Below are positions 1 to 7,145 of a stretch of 64,000 bases of DNA, one piece after another. Position 1 is the first letter of the stretch; each line of letters begins with the position of its first letter. Position numbers and translations under genes: made by a program. A model generated the notes under the pieces. That model searched no databases. It saw only the letters and a program-made list of their open reading frames with translations, and was not told the DNA's origin. The stretch comes from a virus. Where the stretch lies: positions 1 to 64,000 of the IMG/VR virus record IMGVR_UViG_3300046543_000082; one strand, 5' to 3'.

Positions 1-125
1 TGCACTGAAGAACAAGCAGCGCATCGGATAGCCCGGCAACGTGAGTTGGGAATGTCTAGCCCGAACTGCAATCGGGCCGACCGGATGACCTGGCGAAATC
101 GGAGCCAGCGACGCGACAGAGCCGA
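1..125 (+). ncRNA. Structured early-operon leader (copy 1)
   Basis: These 125 bases are identical to 40587-40711, while the sequences on the right diverge at once. No ORF with a ribosome site lies inside. A 6-bp stem (59-64 with 72-77, 7-base loop) and a 5-bp stem (90-94 with 104-108) can form, and a smaller CAAC/GTTG hairpin lies at 37-48. It precedes the first early gene, at 183. The window begins here, so the promoter that should lie to the left is not visible. A role as a regulatory or antitermination RNA is inference. Confidence 0.55.
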
Positions 126-182
126 AGGTTTTACTAGAGCGCCACGGGTTGACGCTCCACTAAGACCACACAGGGGATAGAA

Positions 183-392
183 ATGATCGACGCAAATAAG
201 AAGTGGCACGGCGGTGAAAAGGTGGTCATCAAACACATCAGCGAGATCGGCGCCAAGGCGCTTTACGAAGGGTTGACCGGGACTGTGGAGCTCGAATACG
301 ACACGCTGGTTTATGTGCTGGTGCGAGCCAAGGGACAGCGCAAGGATCGCAGCATCTGCGTACATCGCGACTCACTGACTGTGAAGCACTAA
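183..392 (+). CDS. Hypothetical early protein, 69 aa
   Basis: First gene of the phage X early operon. The ribosome site GGGGAT precedes ATG 183 within a sequence (ACCACA.AGGGGATAGA) that also precedes the first early gene of phage Y at 40772, though the two proteins are unrelated. The product is basic, rich in beta-forming residues and has no membrane segment; the alternating hydrophobic pattern resembles a small SH3-like barrel, but I cannot name a family. Confidence 0.6.
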   Translation: MIDANKKWHGGEKVVIKHISEIGAKALYEGLTGTVELEYDTLVYVLVRAKGQRKDRSICVHRDSLTVKH

Positions 393-402
393 GGAGACGG
401 AC

Positions 403-543
403 ATGAGCGACCTAGCACTCGATTTGATCGAACTGAAGCGCCTCTCTGCTGGCGGCATGGGCGCCTTGACCGAAAAACTGTTGCACGAAGTAGCAGCTCG
501 AATCATCGCATCCGGTATGCGAAACGAACTGGAGGGATGCTGA
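403..543 (+). CDS. Conserved small early protein, 46 aa
   Basis: Starts MSDLALDLIELKRLSAGG, with ribosome site GGAGACGG upstream. It is nearly identical to the phage Y product at 40864-41004 (GTG start there), differing mainly at the last few residues. Predicted as an amphipathic helical protein without membrane segment. Function unknown; conservation between otherwise mosaic early regions supports that it is a real gene. Confidence 0.65.
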   Translation: MSDLALDLIELKRLSAGGMGALTEKLLHEVAARIIASGMRNELEGC

Positions 544-544
544 A

Positions 545-613
545 ATGGAACTCGCAATCATATTCGCGGTACTCGGGTTTGGTGATTGGTTTATTTTCGG
601 GTGGACGCGATGA
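545..613 (+). CDS. Membrane microprotein, 22 aa
   Basis: Encodes MELAIIFAVLGFGDWFIFGW followed by TR. It starts two bases after the stop of the previous gene, with GGAGGG upstream, and its stop overlaps the next ATG (ATGA). The same peptide with one change (Ile to Leu) is encoded at 41346-41414 in phage Y, in the same place. It is almost entirely one hydrophobic segment with a basic end. Function unknown. Confidence 0.55.
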   Translation: MELAIIFAVLGFGDWFIFGWTR

Positions 614-768
614 AATACGGATGCACTGTGATCAACGCTACTCGGCTCGGCGAGTACGTCTTCGAGAAAGAGCTTGCCGAATACGACGATGAAGCGATTG
701 AAGACGACGGCGATAGAAGCGACGAGCAATTCGACCGGATGGACAGACAAACCGAACTGAGGGGATGA
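610..768 (+). CDS. Acidic small early protein, 52 aa
   Basis: Starts at the ATG overlapping the previous stop. The protein is strongly acidic in the second half (runs of D and E) and closely matches the phage Y protein at 41411-41575, which has a short insertion in the acidic part. An earlier GTG in frame lies inside the 22-aa gene and is not used here. An acidic DNA-mimic role is possible but unsupported. Confidence 0.6.
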   Translation: MKYGCTVINATRLGEYVFEKELAEYDDEAIEDDGDRSDEQFDRMDRQTELRG

Positions 769-770
769 GA

Positions 771-1076
771 ATGGCAACGACCAAAATCGAAGGCTTCATT
801 CTGGCGCAAGAGAACTGGAGCAAGAACGGGTACATCTACACATGGTCACCTGTGGAACTGAAGGACCACGGGTACATGACCGTCATGCCGAAAGTTCTTG
901 AATTCGAGTTGCCAGACGATTTCAATCCTGTGGCGGCAATGATGGATGCCCTCATGTCAAAGAGGAAAAAAATTCAAGCCGAGTTCACCGCCCGCATCGC
1001 CGAGATCAACGACCAAATCTCGAACCTGCAAGCGCTGACGTTCAATCCAACGGAGGTGGTATGCATGGATTCGTGA
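771..1076 (+). CDS. Hypothetical early protein, 101 aa
   Basis: ATG 771 is preferred over ATG 765 because the GAGGGG site sits at proper distance. The N-terminal half is beta-like with aromatic residues; residues about 60-90 form a charged helix that may be coiled coil. No counterpart in phage Y, where a TM microprotein and a 68-aa gene fill this slot. No family recognised. Confidence 0.6.
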   Translation: MATTKIEGFILAQENWSKNGYIYTWSPVELKDHGYMTVMPKVLEFELPDDFNPVAAMMDALMSKRKKIQAEFTARIAEINDQISNLQALTFNPTEVVCMDS

Positions 1077-1144
1077 TTGGCTGCATCAGCTACTTCGCCA
1101 TCGGATCGACACTGGCGATTGCGTTTATTCGGGGTGCGCGATGA
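1061..1144 (+). CDS. Membrane microprotein, 27 aa
   Basis: Overlaps the end of the previous gene; GGAGGT precedes ATG 1061. One hydrophobic segment ending in FIRGAR. The last 19 residues are encoded by sequence nearly identical to 41886-41957 in phage Y, while the first residues differ. The stop overlaps the next ATG. Confidence 0.5.
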   Translation: MHGFVIGCISYFAIGSTLAIAFIRGAR

Positions 1145-1284
1145 CACAAGAAGAATTCGACGATGTACTCAAAGCATATGGCGAAGAGCACAGGATCATC
1201 CCGCGAGCAGTCATGTACGCGATGCTGTCGGATGCTTACGGCGAATTGCTGCTCGCTAAAGACGAAAACAAGGAGAAGTCGTGA
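1141..1284 (+). CDS. Hypothetical small early protein, 47 aa
   Basis: Starts MTQEEFDDVLKAYGEEH at an ATG overlapping the previous stop; the product is acidic, helical and soluble. It is absent from phage Y, where the two flanking microprotein genes are directly adjacent, so it looks like a small insertion. Function unknown. Confidence 0.5.
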   Translation: MTQEEFDDVLKAYGEEHRIIPRAVMYAMLSDAYGELLLAKDENKEKS

Positions 1285-1406
1285 GAATCGTAACGGAGCA
1301 GGAATTGAATAAATGCGTAACGCTCAGCGATTTGGCGGTCGGCATTGCAGTCGGCGCACTGATGGGGCTTGTGTTCTACGGCGCGCTTCTCGTCGGGATC
1401 GGCTGA
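1281..1406 (+). CDS. Membrane microprotein, 41 aa
   Basis: GTG start overlapping the previous stop (GTGA) with AAGGAG upstream. An N-terminal amphipathic stretch is followed by one hydrophobic segment (about residues 19-40). Phage Y encodes the same protein at 41954-42079 with a few changes and an ATG start. Conserved gene order in both early operons; function unknown. Confidence 0.6.
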   Translation: MRIVTEQELNKCVTLSDLAVGIAVGALMGLVFYGALLVGIG

Positions 1407-1407
1407 C

Positions 1408-1533
1408 ATGTGGCAACTAGCGAAGATATGGGCCGCAACCATGCTTCTCGCGCTGCTCTACCTGATGGCAGGCGGAGTGATGGATAGCTTGGAGCAGCGT
1501 GCAGAACAGTGCCGCACCGTTCATTGCGCTTGA
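1408..1533 (+). CDS. Membrane or exported microprotein, 41 aa
   Basis: A single hydrophobic segment (about residues 9-23) is followed by an acidic/polar tail with two cysteines (CRTVHC). Nearly identical to 42081-42206 in phage Y. The tail could lie in the periplasm with a disulfide. It is the last member of the conserved microprotein group before the recombination genes. Function unknown. Confidence 0.6.
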   Translation: MWQLAKIWAATMLLALLYLMAGGVMDSLEQRAEQCRTVHCA

Positions 1534-1585
1534 GCGCGTAGTACAACTAACGCCCAACCTAGTCTTGGGCACATTGGAGAAATAA

Positions 1586-2374
1586 ATGAGTACAGCACTT
1601 GTAACACTTACATCGAAGTTGGCCGCACGTTTGGATATGGGTGACAGCTCGGGCTTGATGGAAACCCTGAAAGCGACCGCATTTAAGGGTCAAGTATCCG
1701 ACGCGCAGATGACCGCGCTGATGATCGTCGCGAATCAGTACGGTCTGAATCCGTGGACGAAGGAAATCTACGCCTTCCCGGACAAGAACAACGGCATTGT
1801 GCCGGTGGTCGGAGTCGACGGTTGGTCGCGGATCATCAACGAGAATGCTCAGTTTGATGGCATGGACTTCGAGCAAGATAACGAGTCCTGCACCTGCATC
1901 ATCTACCGGAAAGATCGCACGAGGCCGGTACGCATCACCGAATACATGTCCGAATGCAAGCGCGGTACAGGACCGTGGCAGTCACACCCGAAGCGGATGC
2001 TGCGCCACAAAGCAATGATCCAGTGCGCCCGTCTCGCCTTCGGATATGTCGGTATCTACGACCAAGACGAGGCAGAGCGCATCGTCGACATGGGCGCCGC
2101 GCAAGAGGTTAGGAAGAGCGCCACTGAGATTGCTCAGAAGGCCGCTGAAGACTCCCGACCGAAGCGAACCGAGTATCACGACGAGATCATCAAAAAGCTG
2201 GAGAAGGTCGCGAAGGATTTGGGCTTCGAGCCATTCAAGGAAGAGTGGAGCAAGTTGTCCGTCGAAGACCGCTCGGCGATCGGCTTGAACGAACGAAACC
2301 GGATCGGCGCAATCGCCAACTCGACGCCTGTCGAAACGACCGAACAACGCCAGCCAGGAGCCGACGATGAGTGA
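1586..2374 (+). CDS. bet: Single-strand annealing recombinase, Bet/RecT type
   Basis: 262 aa, close to the usual 260-270 aa of lambda Red beta relatives. It matches that family through the region around YGLNPWTKEIYAFP and the following PVVGVDGWSRIINEN, then RMLRHKAMIQCARLAFG. These proteins bind ssDNA and anneal complementary strands, working with a 5'-3' exonuclease in the cytoplasm. The exonuclease gene starts 8 bases before this stop, as expected for such a pair. TTGGAGA precedes ATG 1586. Phage Y has an unrelated gene in this slot (42223), with the homology break near 1549/42217. Confidence 0.9.
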   Translation: MSTALVTLTSKLAARLDMGDSSGLMETLKATAFKGQVSDAQMTALMIVANQYGLNPWTKEIYAFPDKNNGIVPVVGVDGWSRIINENAQFDGMDFEQDNESCTCIIYRKDRTRPVRITEYMSECKRGTGPWQSHPKRMLRHKAMIQCARLAFGYVGIYDQDEAERIVDMGAAQEVRKSATEIAQKAAEDSRPKRTEYHDEIIKKLEKVAKDLGFEPFKEEWSKLSVEDRSAIGLNERNRIGAIANSTPVETTEQRQPGADDE

Positions 2375-3047
2375 TGTGATCGAGCAGCGCAGCGATGCGT
2401 GGCGCGCCGAGCGCGCAGGGAAGCTGACCGCGTCGCGCTTCATCGACGCAATCGCGATGACCCGTCCGGAGCCGGGCGAGGTCTACAAGTCTGGCCCGCG
2501 CAAGGGCCAGCCGAAGCTTCCCGAGTCTTTGGCGCCGCGCGAGAAGTACAAGCGCGAGGTCGCTTTCGAGCGGATGGCCGGTATCCCGCGGCATGAGATC
2601 AGCGGACAGGCGCTGCGATACGGGACGGAGGTCGAGCAGTTTGCTCGTGAGGCGTACGAGCTGGCGACAGGAAACATCGCTGTCGAGGCGCAGTTCGTGT
2701 GCCACCCCGACTATCCGTTTATCGGTGCCTCGCCGGACTTCCTCGTCGACGACGACGGCGGCGGCGAAATGAAATGCCCGATGGATGAAGGCGTTCACAT
2801 CGGCACGTGGCTCGACGGCGTGCCGCCGGATCACCTTCCGCAGATTCAAGGCGGGATGCTCGTCACCGGCCGGCAGTGGTGGGACTTCGTCTCATACGAC
2901 CCGCGCCAGTGCGAAAAGCTCCGCCTGTTCGTCAAGCGCGTCCCGCGCGACAGCACCTACATCGACAAGATCCTCCTCCCCGGCCTGCTGCAGTTCAACG
3001 CAGAGGTCGATCAGATGATCGAAGAACTCAACCGCCGCGCAGCATGA
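2367..3047 (+). CDS. YqaJ-type phage exonuclease
   Basis: 226 aa. YqaJ/lambda-exonuclease fold: an N-terminal WRAERAGKLTAS motif, then D124 in GASPDFLVDD and the E134-x-K136 pair in GEMKCP, the metal-binding core of the PD-(D/E)XK nucleases. It resects dsDNA 5'-3' to give the ssDNA used by Bet, encoded just upstream with an 8-base overlap. The stop overlaps the ATG of a 24-aa membrane peptide, implying coupled translation. Confidence 0.9.
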   Translation: MSDVIEQRSDAWRAERAGKLTASRFIDAIAMTRPEPGEVYKSGPRKGQPKLPESLAPREKYKREVAFERMAGIPRHEISGQALRYGTEVEQFAREAYELATGNIAVEAQFVCHPDYPFIGASPDFLVDDDGGGEMKCPMDEGVHIGTWLDGVPPDHLPQIQGGMLVTGRQWWDFVSYDPRQCEKLRLFVKRVPRDSTYIDKILLPGLLQFNAEVDQMIEELNRRAA

Positions 3048-3118
3048 CCGGAAGCAACATCGTGCTTGCTGTAATCGCTGCGATGTATGTCTTGCATTTT
3101 TTAATCGAAAGGATATGA
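3044..3118 (+). CDS. Membrane microprotein coupled to exonuclease, 24 aa
   Basis: Encodes MTGSNIVLAVIAAMYVLHFL then IERI, at an ATGA overlap with the exonuclease stop. Phage Y has the same peptide (Asn to Asp) at 43428-43502, likewise directly after its exonuclease, although the two exonucleases are not alike. One membrane span. Function unknown; position suggests a link to the recombination genes or simply a module border. Confidence 0.6.
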   Translation: MTGSNIVLAVIAAMYVLHFLIERI

Positions 3119-3119
3119 G

Positions 3120-3326
3120 ATGAGCGAGAAGAACAACGGGGGCGCCGCCTTCCCTAATATCGAGTACATGGCTGAAGAGGGAATGTCATTGCGTGACTAC
3201 TTCGCGGGACAGGAGCTTGCGAAAACCATCGGCCCGGTGATGTGCGACGAGGCATCGTTTTATGACCGCCTCGCGGACCACTGCTACCGCATGGCCGATG
3301 CAATGATTCGCGCCCGTGACGCATGA
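3120..3326 (+). CDS. Hypothetical small phage protein, 68 aa
   Basis: Resembles a family of short phage proteins beginning with a GGAAFP.. segment followed by GMSLRDYFAGQ and an alpha-helical tail ending in ADAMIRAR. These are common in temperate phage early regions and have no known function. AAGGATATGAG supplies the ribosome site. Phage Y has the 12-bp-repeat gene (43504) in this slot. Confidence 0.75.
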   Translation: MSEKNNGGAAFPNIEYMAEEGMSLRDYFAGQELAKTIGPVMCDEASFYDRLADHCYRMADAMIRARDA

Positions 3327-3333
3327 CCCACCG

Positions 3334-3365
3334 CACAAAGACCGCCGCTCTCACGCACCTACGAG
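3334..3365 (+). repeat. 32-bp intercistronic box, copy 1
   Basis: Identical to 44428-44459 in phage Y; the inner part CTCACGCACCTAC also occurs at 4036-4048. All three lie in short gaps between early genes and just before a start site, at points where gene content changes. They may be recombination joints or transcript elements. Confidence 0.6.
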
Positions 3366-3387
3366 CGATAAACGATATGAGGTAAGA

Positions 3388-4035
3388 ATGAACGGGATCG
3401 TAGTCGACTTGTTCGATAAAACGGGGAACATGGCTAGACCGTGGGCAGAGGCAGGATACGAGTGCGTCTGTTACGACATCGCGCACGAGCATCCTCGATT
3501 CGAGCGCGTGGGCGCCGGTTCGATCATGTTCGTCCCGTTCGATCTGATGCACCGCGCGCCGCTCGTCACCGGGAAGGTTGCGATTGTGTTTGCCTTTCCG
3601 CCCTGCACTCACCTGGCTGTATCTGGTGCGCGCTGGTTCAAGGGAAAGGGACTACGCGCCTTGGCTGAGTCGGTGCAGATGTTCGCCACTGCTGCGGAGT
3701 TTGCAGAGGCCAGCGACGCGCCGTACTTGATCGAGAACCCGGTCAGCACTATCTCGACATACTGGCGAAGGGCTGATTACACGTTCCACCCGTTCGAATA
3801 CTCGGCGTTCGACCTGAACGACAACTACACAAAGAAAACTTGTCTTTGGACTGGTGGAGGATTCGTGATGCCAGAGCCAGAGATAAATCTCTATCTCGGC
3901 AAGCCAGACAATCGGATACATGCGGCGCCGCCGTCAGACGAACGCGCCGATTTCCGAAGCGCTACGCCGATGGGCTTTGCTCGGGCAGTGTTCGAATCGA
4001 ATCGCTCTCTGGTCGAAACGCGACTGGCAGCTTAA
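3388..4035 (+). CDS. C5 cytosine DNA methyltransferase-like protein
   Basis: 215 aa from ATG 3388, chosen because GAGGTAAG precedes it; upstream codons lie in the repeat box. Motif I-like VVDLFDKTGNMARPWAEAGY, motif IV PPC at 71-73 and motif VI ENPV at 116-119 fit the C5 methylase fold using S-adenosylmethionine. It is much shorter than usual stand-alone enzymes, so the target recognition part is small or missing. Likely protects phage DNA from host restriction. Phage Y lacks it. Catalysis is inferred from motifs only. Confidence 0.7.
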   Translation: MNGIVVDLFDKTGNMARPWAEAGYECVCYDIAHEHPRFERVGAGSIMFVPFDLMHRAPLVTGKVAIVFAFPPCTHLAVSGARWFKGKGLRALAESVQMFATAAEFAEASDAPYLIENPVSTISTYWRRADYTFHPFEYSAFDLNDNYTKKTCLWTGGGFVMPEPEINLYLGKPDNRIHAAPPSDERADFRSATPMGFARAVFESNRSLVETRLAA

Positions 4036-4074
4036 CTCACGCACCTACAACGAACGCGCAAAAAAGGAACAGAA

Positions 4075-4701
4075 ATGAGAGATGACCAGAAACGCGCCCT
4101 TCTATCCGATGGCGGCAAGGGTGAGGCGGTGTATCAGTACAAGGTCCGAGATTTGAGCGGCTGGCATGACTGCGATGCAGGGGCATATGAGCGGATCACG
4201 ACAAACATGCCTGAGCATGTGGAAGCGCGCACGCTATTCACCGCCCCGCAAGCCATCGGCAAGGGTGAGGCGCAGAACGTGATGAACATTCCGCTGGACG
4301 CTGCCGCTACGGTGGCTGATTACGCCCCGCAAGCCGAGTGCGCACCGCGTGAGGCGCAGCCGGTCGATCTTCTCGTCTGCTCGGAAACGATCCGCACGGC
4401 GATTTTGCGAGGCAATGCACATGCCGCTGGCCTTGCTGCTGGTCTTGCGTCGCTAGCGAAAGAAAAGGGATTCCCGAACTACGCCGCCCCTACGCCTGAG
4501 CGTGCGGACGCCATGCGGTATCGATTCCTACGCGCTGGCGCATCGTTCACAGCCGAACAAAGCGCTACGCTCCGGTTTCAACGATTCGTAGGCGTGGAGC
4601 ACGACTTTCACTCAGATTGGGTTGGCGAGCGTTTCGACGCCAGTGTTGATGCAGCAATCGACGCCGCTATCCTCGCCGCCAACAAGGAGCCGCAACCGTG
4701 A
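4075..4701 (+). CDS. Modular early protein with APQAECAPR repeats
   Basis: 208 aa, no recognised enzyme domain. It contains YAPQAECAPREAQ and a partial APQAIG copy, which match DNA repeats in the phage Y gene at 44470. About 74 bp (around 4272-4347) are nearly identical to 44930-45003, and the end ILAANKEPQP is shared, while the middle parts differ. Seems to be assembled by exchange at the repeats. The stop overlaps the next GTG. Confidence 0.65.
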   Translation: MRDDQKRALLSDGGKGEAVYQYKVRDLSGWHDCDAGAYERITTNMPEHVEARTLFTAPQAIGKGEAQNVMNIPLDAAATVADYAPQAECAPREAQPVDLLVCSETIRTAILRGNAHAAGLAAGLASLAKEKGFPNYAAPTPERADAMRYRFLRAGASFTAEQSATLRFQRFVGVEHDFHSDWVGERFDASVDAAIDAAILAANKEPQP

Positions 4702-5285
4702 CCGATCATACAAAGCTGCGCGAACTGGCGGAAGCCGCGACGCCAGGAGAATGGTTTCCGGAAACGTACAGCGATGGTCATCGACAGGTATGCGGAAATC
4801 AGCGTGTCGTTGACGATGACGAAGAGACGTATGCGACGATAGCCGATGTGCACAATCGCGCGGATCATGAGTATTTGGTAGCCGCCAATCCATTGATGAT
4901 CATCGCCCTGCTCGACGAAATCGGCTGCCTTCGCAAGAGTCTCGCCGAAGCCCTGCTATCCGCCGAGCGAGCGCGAGAAGAACGGAACCGCGAGCATGTC
5001 CGCCTCAATGCTGAGTGGATGGCGAAGTGCGAGGAGTTGCGGAAGGAGCGCGACCACTACCAGATGGCGGCCGAAGCTGAGGCCAAGTTCGCAGACGAGT
5101 TTCGAGAGAAAGCAGAGGAGTTGGCGGACAAGATGCGCATGGACATTATGAATATCCCGTGCAAAGAACCGGAGCATTTCGAAGATGCAGCAGTTCGGAT
5201 GGCCTATCGCGTAGGCCACCGAGACGCAAGGCACGCTGCGTTCGATATTGTTGGCTCGGTCGTGGCGAAGAAGGAGGGAGCGTAG
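4698..5285 (+). CDS. Ead/Ea22-like early protein, 195 aa
   Basis: GTG start overlapping the previous stop. The N-terminal part, with LRELAEAATPGEW and later EYLVAANP followed by a long charged coiled coil (about 75-150), follows the plan of Ead/Ea22-like phage proteins of unknown function. The coiled-coil segment AERAREERNREHVRLNAEW and the end VVAKKEGA are shared with the shorter phage Y gene at 45375. It lies just before xis. Confidence 0.75.
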   Translation: MTDHTKLRELAEAATPGEWFPETYSDGHRQVCGNQRVVDDDEETYATIADVHNRADHEYLVAANPLMIIALLDEIGCLRKSLAEALLSAERAREERNREHVRLNAEWMAKCEELRKERDHYQMAAEAEAKFADEFREKAEELADKMRMDIMNIPCKEPEHFEDAAVRMAYRVGHRDARHAAFDIVGSVVAKKEGA

Positions 5286-5483
5286 ATGAAGCTTCGACTC
5301 GACGAATGGTTGCGCCGGGAATTCGAGCCGGCGCCGGCCATCCGAACCGCGCGCCTGTGGATTCGTGACGGAAAAATATGGCCGGCGCCCGTGAAGGTCG
5401 GGCGAGCGTACTATGTCGATCAGAACGCCACGTTTCAGGACCGATCAACCCGGCCTTCACTGGCCCAGCGCATACAAAAATAA
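5286..5483 (+). CDS. xis: Excisionase, lambda Xis type
   Basis: 65 aa. The pattern LDEWLRREF..ARLWIRDGKIWPAPVKVGRAY resembles lambda Xis (winged helix, with the RxWxRxxxIxPxPxKxGR motif). Xis bends attP/attR DNA and steers integrase to excision. GGAGGGAGC precedes the ATG and the stop overlaps the int start (TAATG). Phage Y has an unrelated AlpA-like gene in this position. Confidence 0.8.
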   Translation: MKLRLDEWLRREFEPAPAIRTARLWIRDGKIWPAPVKVGRAYYVDQNATFQDRSTRPSLAQRIQK

Positions 5484-6592
5484 TGGCAGCCCGCCCACGG
5501 ATAAGACGCCGCGCCAACTGGCCGGCGAACCTGCATGAGCCGCGCCCCGGGTACTATACGTGGCTCGATCCGCGCGATAAGAAGACGCACATTCTTGGCC
5601 GCATTCCGCTCGCGCAGGCCATCCACGAGGCGCAAGAGGCGAACGTGATCGTGGAGAACGGGAAGCTGAATCGAACGCTTGCAGAGCGTCTATCAGCCCC
5701 GACGAACACGGTCGCCGACCTTATCAAACGTATGTCGACGGACGGCCAGAAGGCTTCGACGCTGAAAACGCGCGGGTATCTCGATGGAGCGATTGTCAAT
5801 GCAATCGGCACAGTCCCATGCAACGAACTGACGACAAAGCACGTCGCCGAGTTTATCGAGCCGCTTGTGGAGCAGGACAAAAAGCGCACGGCTCAGGCGA
5901 TTCGCAACCGCCTGATGTCAATTTGCCGGAAGGGAAAGCAACTCGGCTGGATGACAGAGAACCCGGTCACGGACACGGAACGGCCGAAGCCGAAGACGAA
6001 ACGGCGCCGGCTGAAGCTGGAAGAATTTCAGGCGATCTTCGAGAAGGCGCCGGAAGTGAACGACTGGTTGCAGAACGCGATGCTTCTGGCGCTCGTCTCA
6101 GGACAGGATCGGGCAACCATCGCGCGTTGGGAACGCTCGTTCTCGTCCGGAAGCGTCGTCCTTCTTCAGCGCTCGAAGACTTCGGTGAAGATCGAGATTC
6201 CAGTTGCGTTGCGACTCGACGCGATTGGTCTGTCGCTGGCTGATGTAATCGCGCGTTGCAAGTCGACCGGCGTCGTTAGCAAGTACCTGATCCACCATAT
6301 CAAGAATCAGGGGCGCGCCGTGCGTGGCTCGCATGTGAAGCTCGGCAGCATATCGATGGCGTTCGCCGCGGCGCGCGAGCTGGCGGGAATCACAGGCGAC
6401 GATCCGCCCACGTTTCACGAGATTCGCAGCCTGGCGAAGCGGCTTTACGACGAGCAGGGTGGCGTCGACACGAAAGCGTTGCTCGGCCACATGACCGACG
6501 CGATGGCGGAAATGTACGCCGACAGCCGGGGAATCGCGCCGATCAAAGTCACGATTGAGGAAAAAAATGGCGAGACCAAGAAGCAAGGGTAG
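5483..6592 (+). CDS. int: Tyrosine integrase, lambda Int type
   Basis: 369 aa from ATG 5483, which overlaps the xis stop; an upstream in-frame start would lie inside xis. Residues 1-60 form the arm-site-binding domain (LPPNL-like segment, GYYTWLDPR). A core-binding domain follows, then a catalytic domain with R210, K232, H312-x-x-R315, H336 and Y345, matching lambda Int closely in spacing. It integrates and, with Xis, excises phage X. Its attP should lie between here and 7435. The end overlaps the GIY-YIG gene by 26 bases. Confidence 0.93.
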   Translation: MAARPRIRRRANWPANLHEPRPGYYTWLDPRDKKTHILGRIPLAQAIHEAQEANVIVENGKLNRTLAERLSAPTNTVADLIKRMSTDGQKASTLKTRGYLDGAIVNAIGTVPCNELTTKHVAEFIEPLVEQDKKRTAQAIRNRLMSICRKGKQLGWMTENPVTDTERPKPKTKRRRLKLEEFQAIFEKAPEVNDWLQNAMLLALVSGQDRATIARWERSFSSGSVVLLQRSKTSVKIEIPVALRLDAIGLSLADVIARCKSTGVVSKYLIHHIKNQGRAVRGSHVKLGSISMAFAAARELAGITGDDPPTFHEIRSLAKRLYDEQGGVDTKALLGHMTDAMAEMYADSRGIAPIKVTIEEKNGETKKQG

Positions 6593-7145
6593 AACGGGGC
6601 TTCCGGAGAATCTATATTCTCAGATCAGAAACGGAAATGAGCATTTCAGATACCGAAGTCTTATAACTGGACGTACTAAATCAATTGGAACTGACCGCGA
6701 ACGCGCCGTCCAATATGCCGAAGAAGCCAATCGTGAAGTTGAAGGTAGGCGTGGTCTTAGAACTCACGCTCAGCAATCTGTTAAGCATGGCTATATAGAC
6801 TATCGTGGTCTTTTGGAGCAGGACACCATTGCCATGAAGGCACTGATGTTCGATCACATTTGCGGCGTCTATTTCCTATTGGATCAGGAAACGATAGTCT
6901 ATGTCGGTCAATCGCTGAACGTCATGGCACGTTTGTCAGATCACAGAAGAGAAGGACAAAAGCAGTTCAATCGAATTTTCGTCGTCGAATGCAAGATCGG
7001 AGAATTGACGCATCTGGAGGCACTATACATCGACAAGTTCAAGCCGATCTATAACCTAGCACGGCCGGCCGTTAACCCCGAGTCAACGGCATGGGATGCA
7101 TCTCTTTCAGACCTGCTTCGAGGGGCAGTGTATGAGCAGAATTAA
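6567..7145 (+). CDS. Integrase Arm-domain/GIY-YIG nuclease fusion
   Basis: 192 aa from ATG 6567, with TTGAGG six bases upstream. Residues 1-60 (LPENLY, YRSLITGRTKSIGTDRERA, AEEANREVEG) match the arm-site-binding domain that starts lambda-type integrases, including the int just upstream. Residues 99-165 form a GIY-YIG nuclease domain: GVY at 100-102, YVG at 112-114, R122/R127, catalytic E151 and N163. No recombinase catalytic domain follows. The gene overlaps int by 26 bases and is more AT-rich than its neighbours, suggesting late arrival. It should cut DNA at or near integrase arm sites; target and purpose are unknown. Confidence 0.8.
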   Translation: MARPRSKGRTGLPENLYSQIRNGNEHFRYRSLITGRTKSIGTDRERAVQYAEEANREVEGRRGLRTHAQQSVKHGYIDYRGLLEQDTIAMKALMFDHICGVYFLLDQETIVYVGQSLNVMARLSDHRREGQKQFNRIFVVECKIGELTHLEALYIDKFKPIYNLARPAVNPESTAWDASLSDLLRGAVYEQN

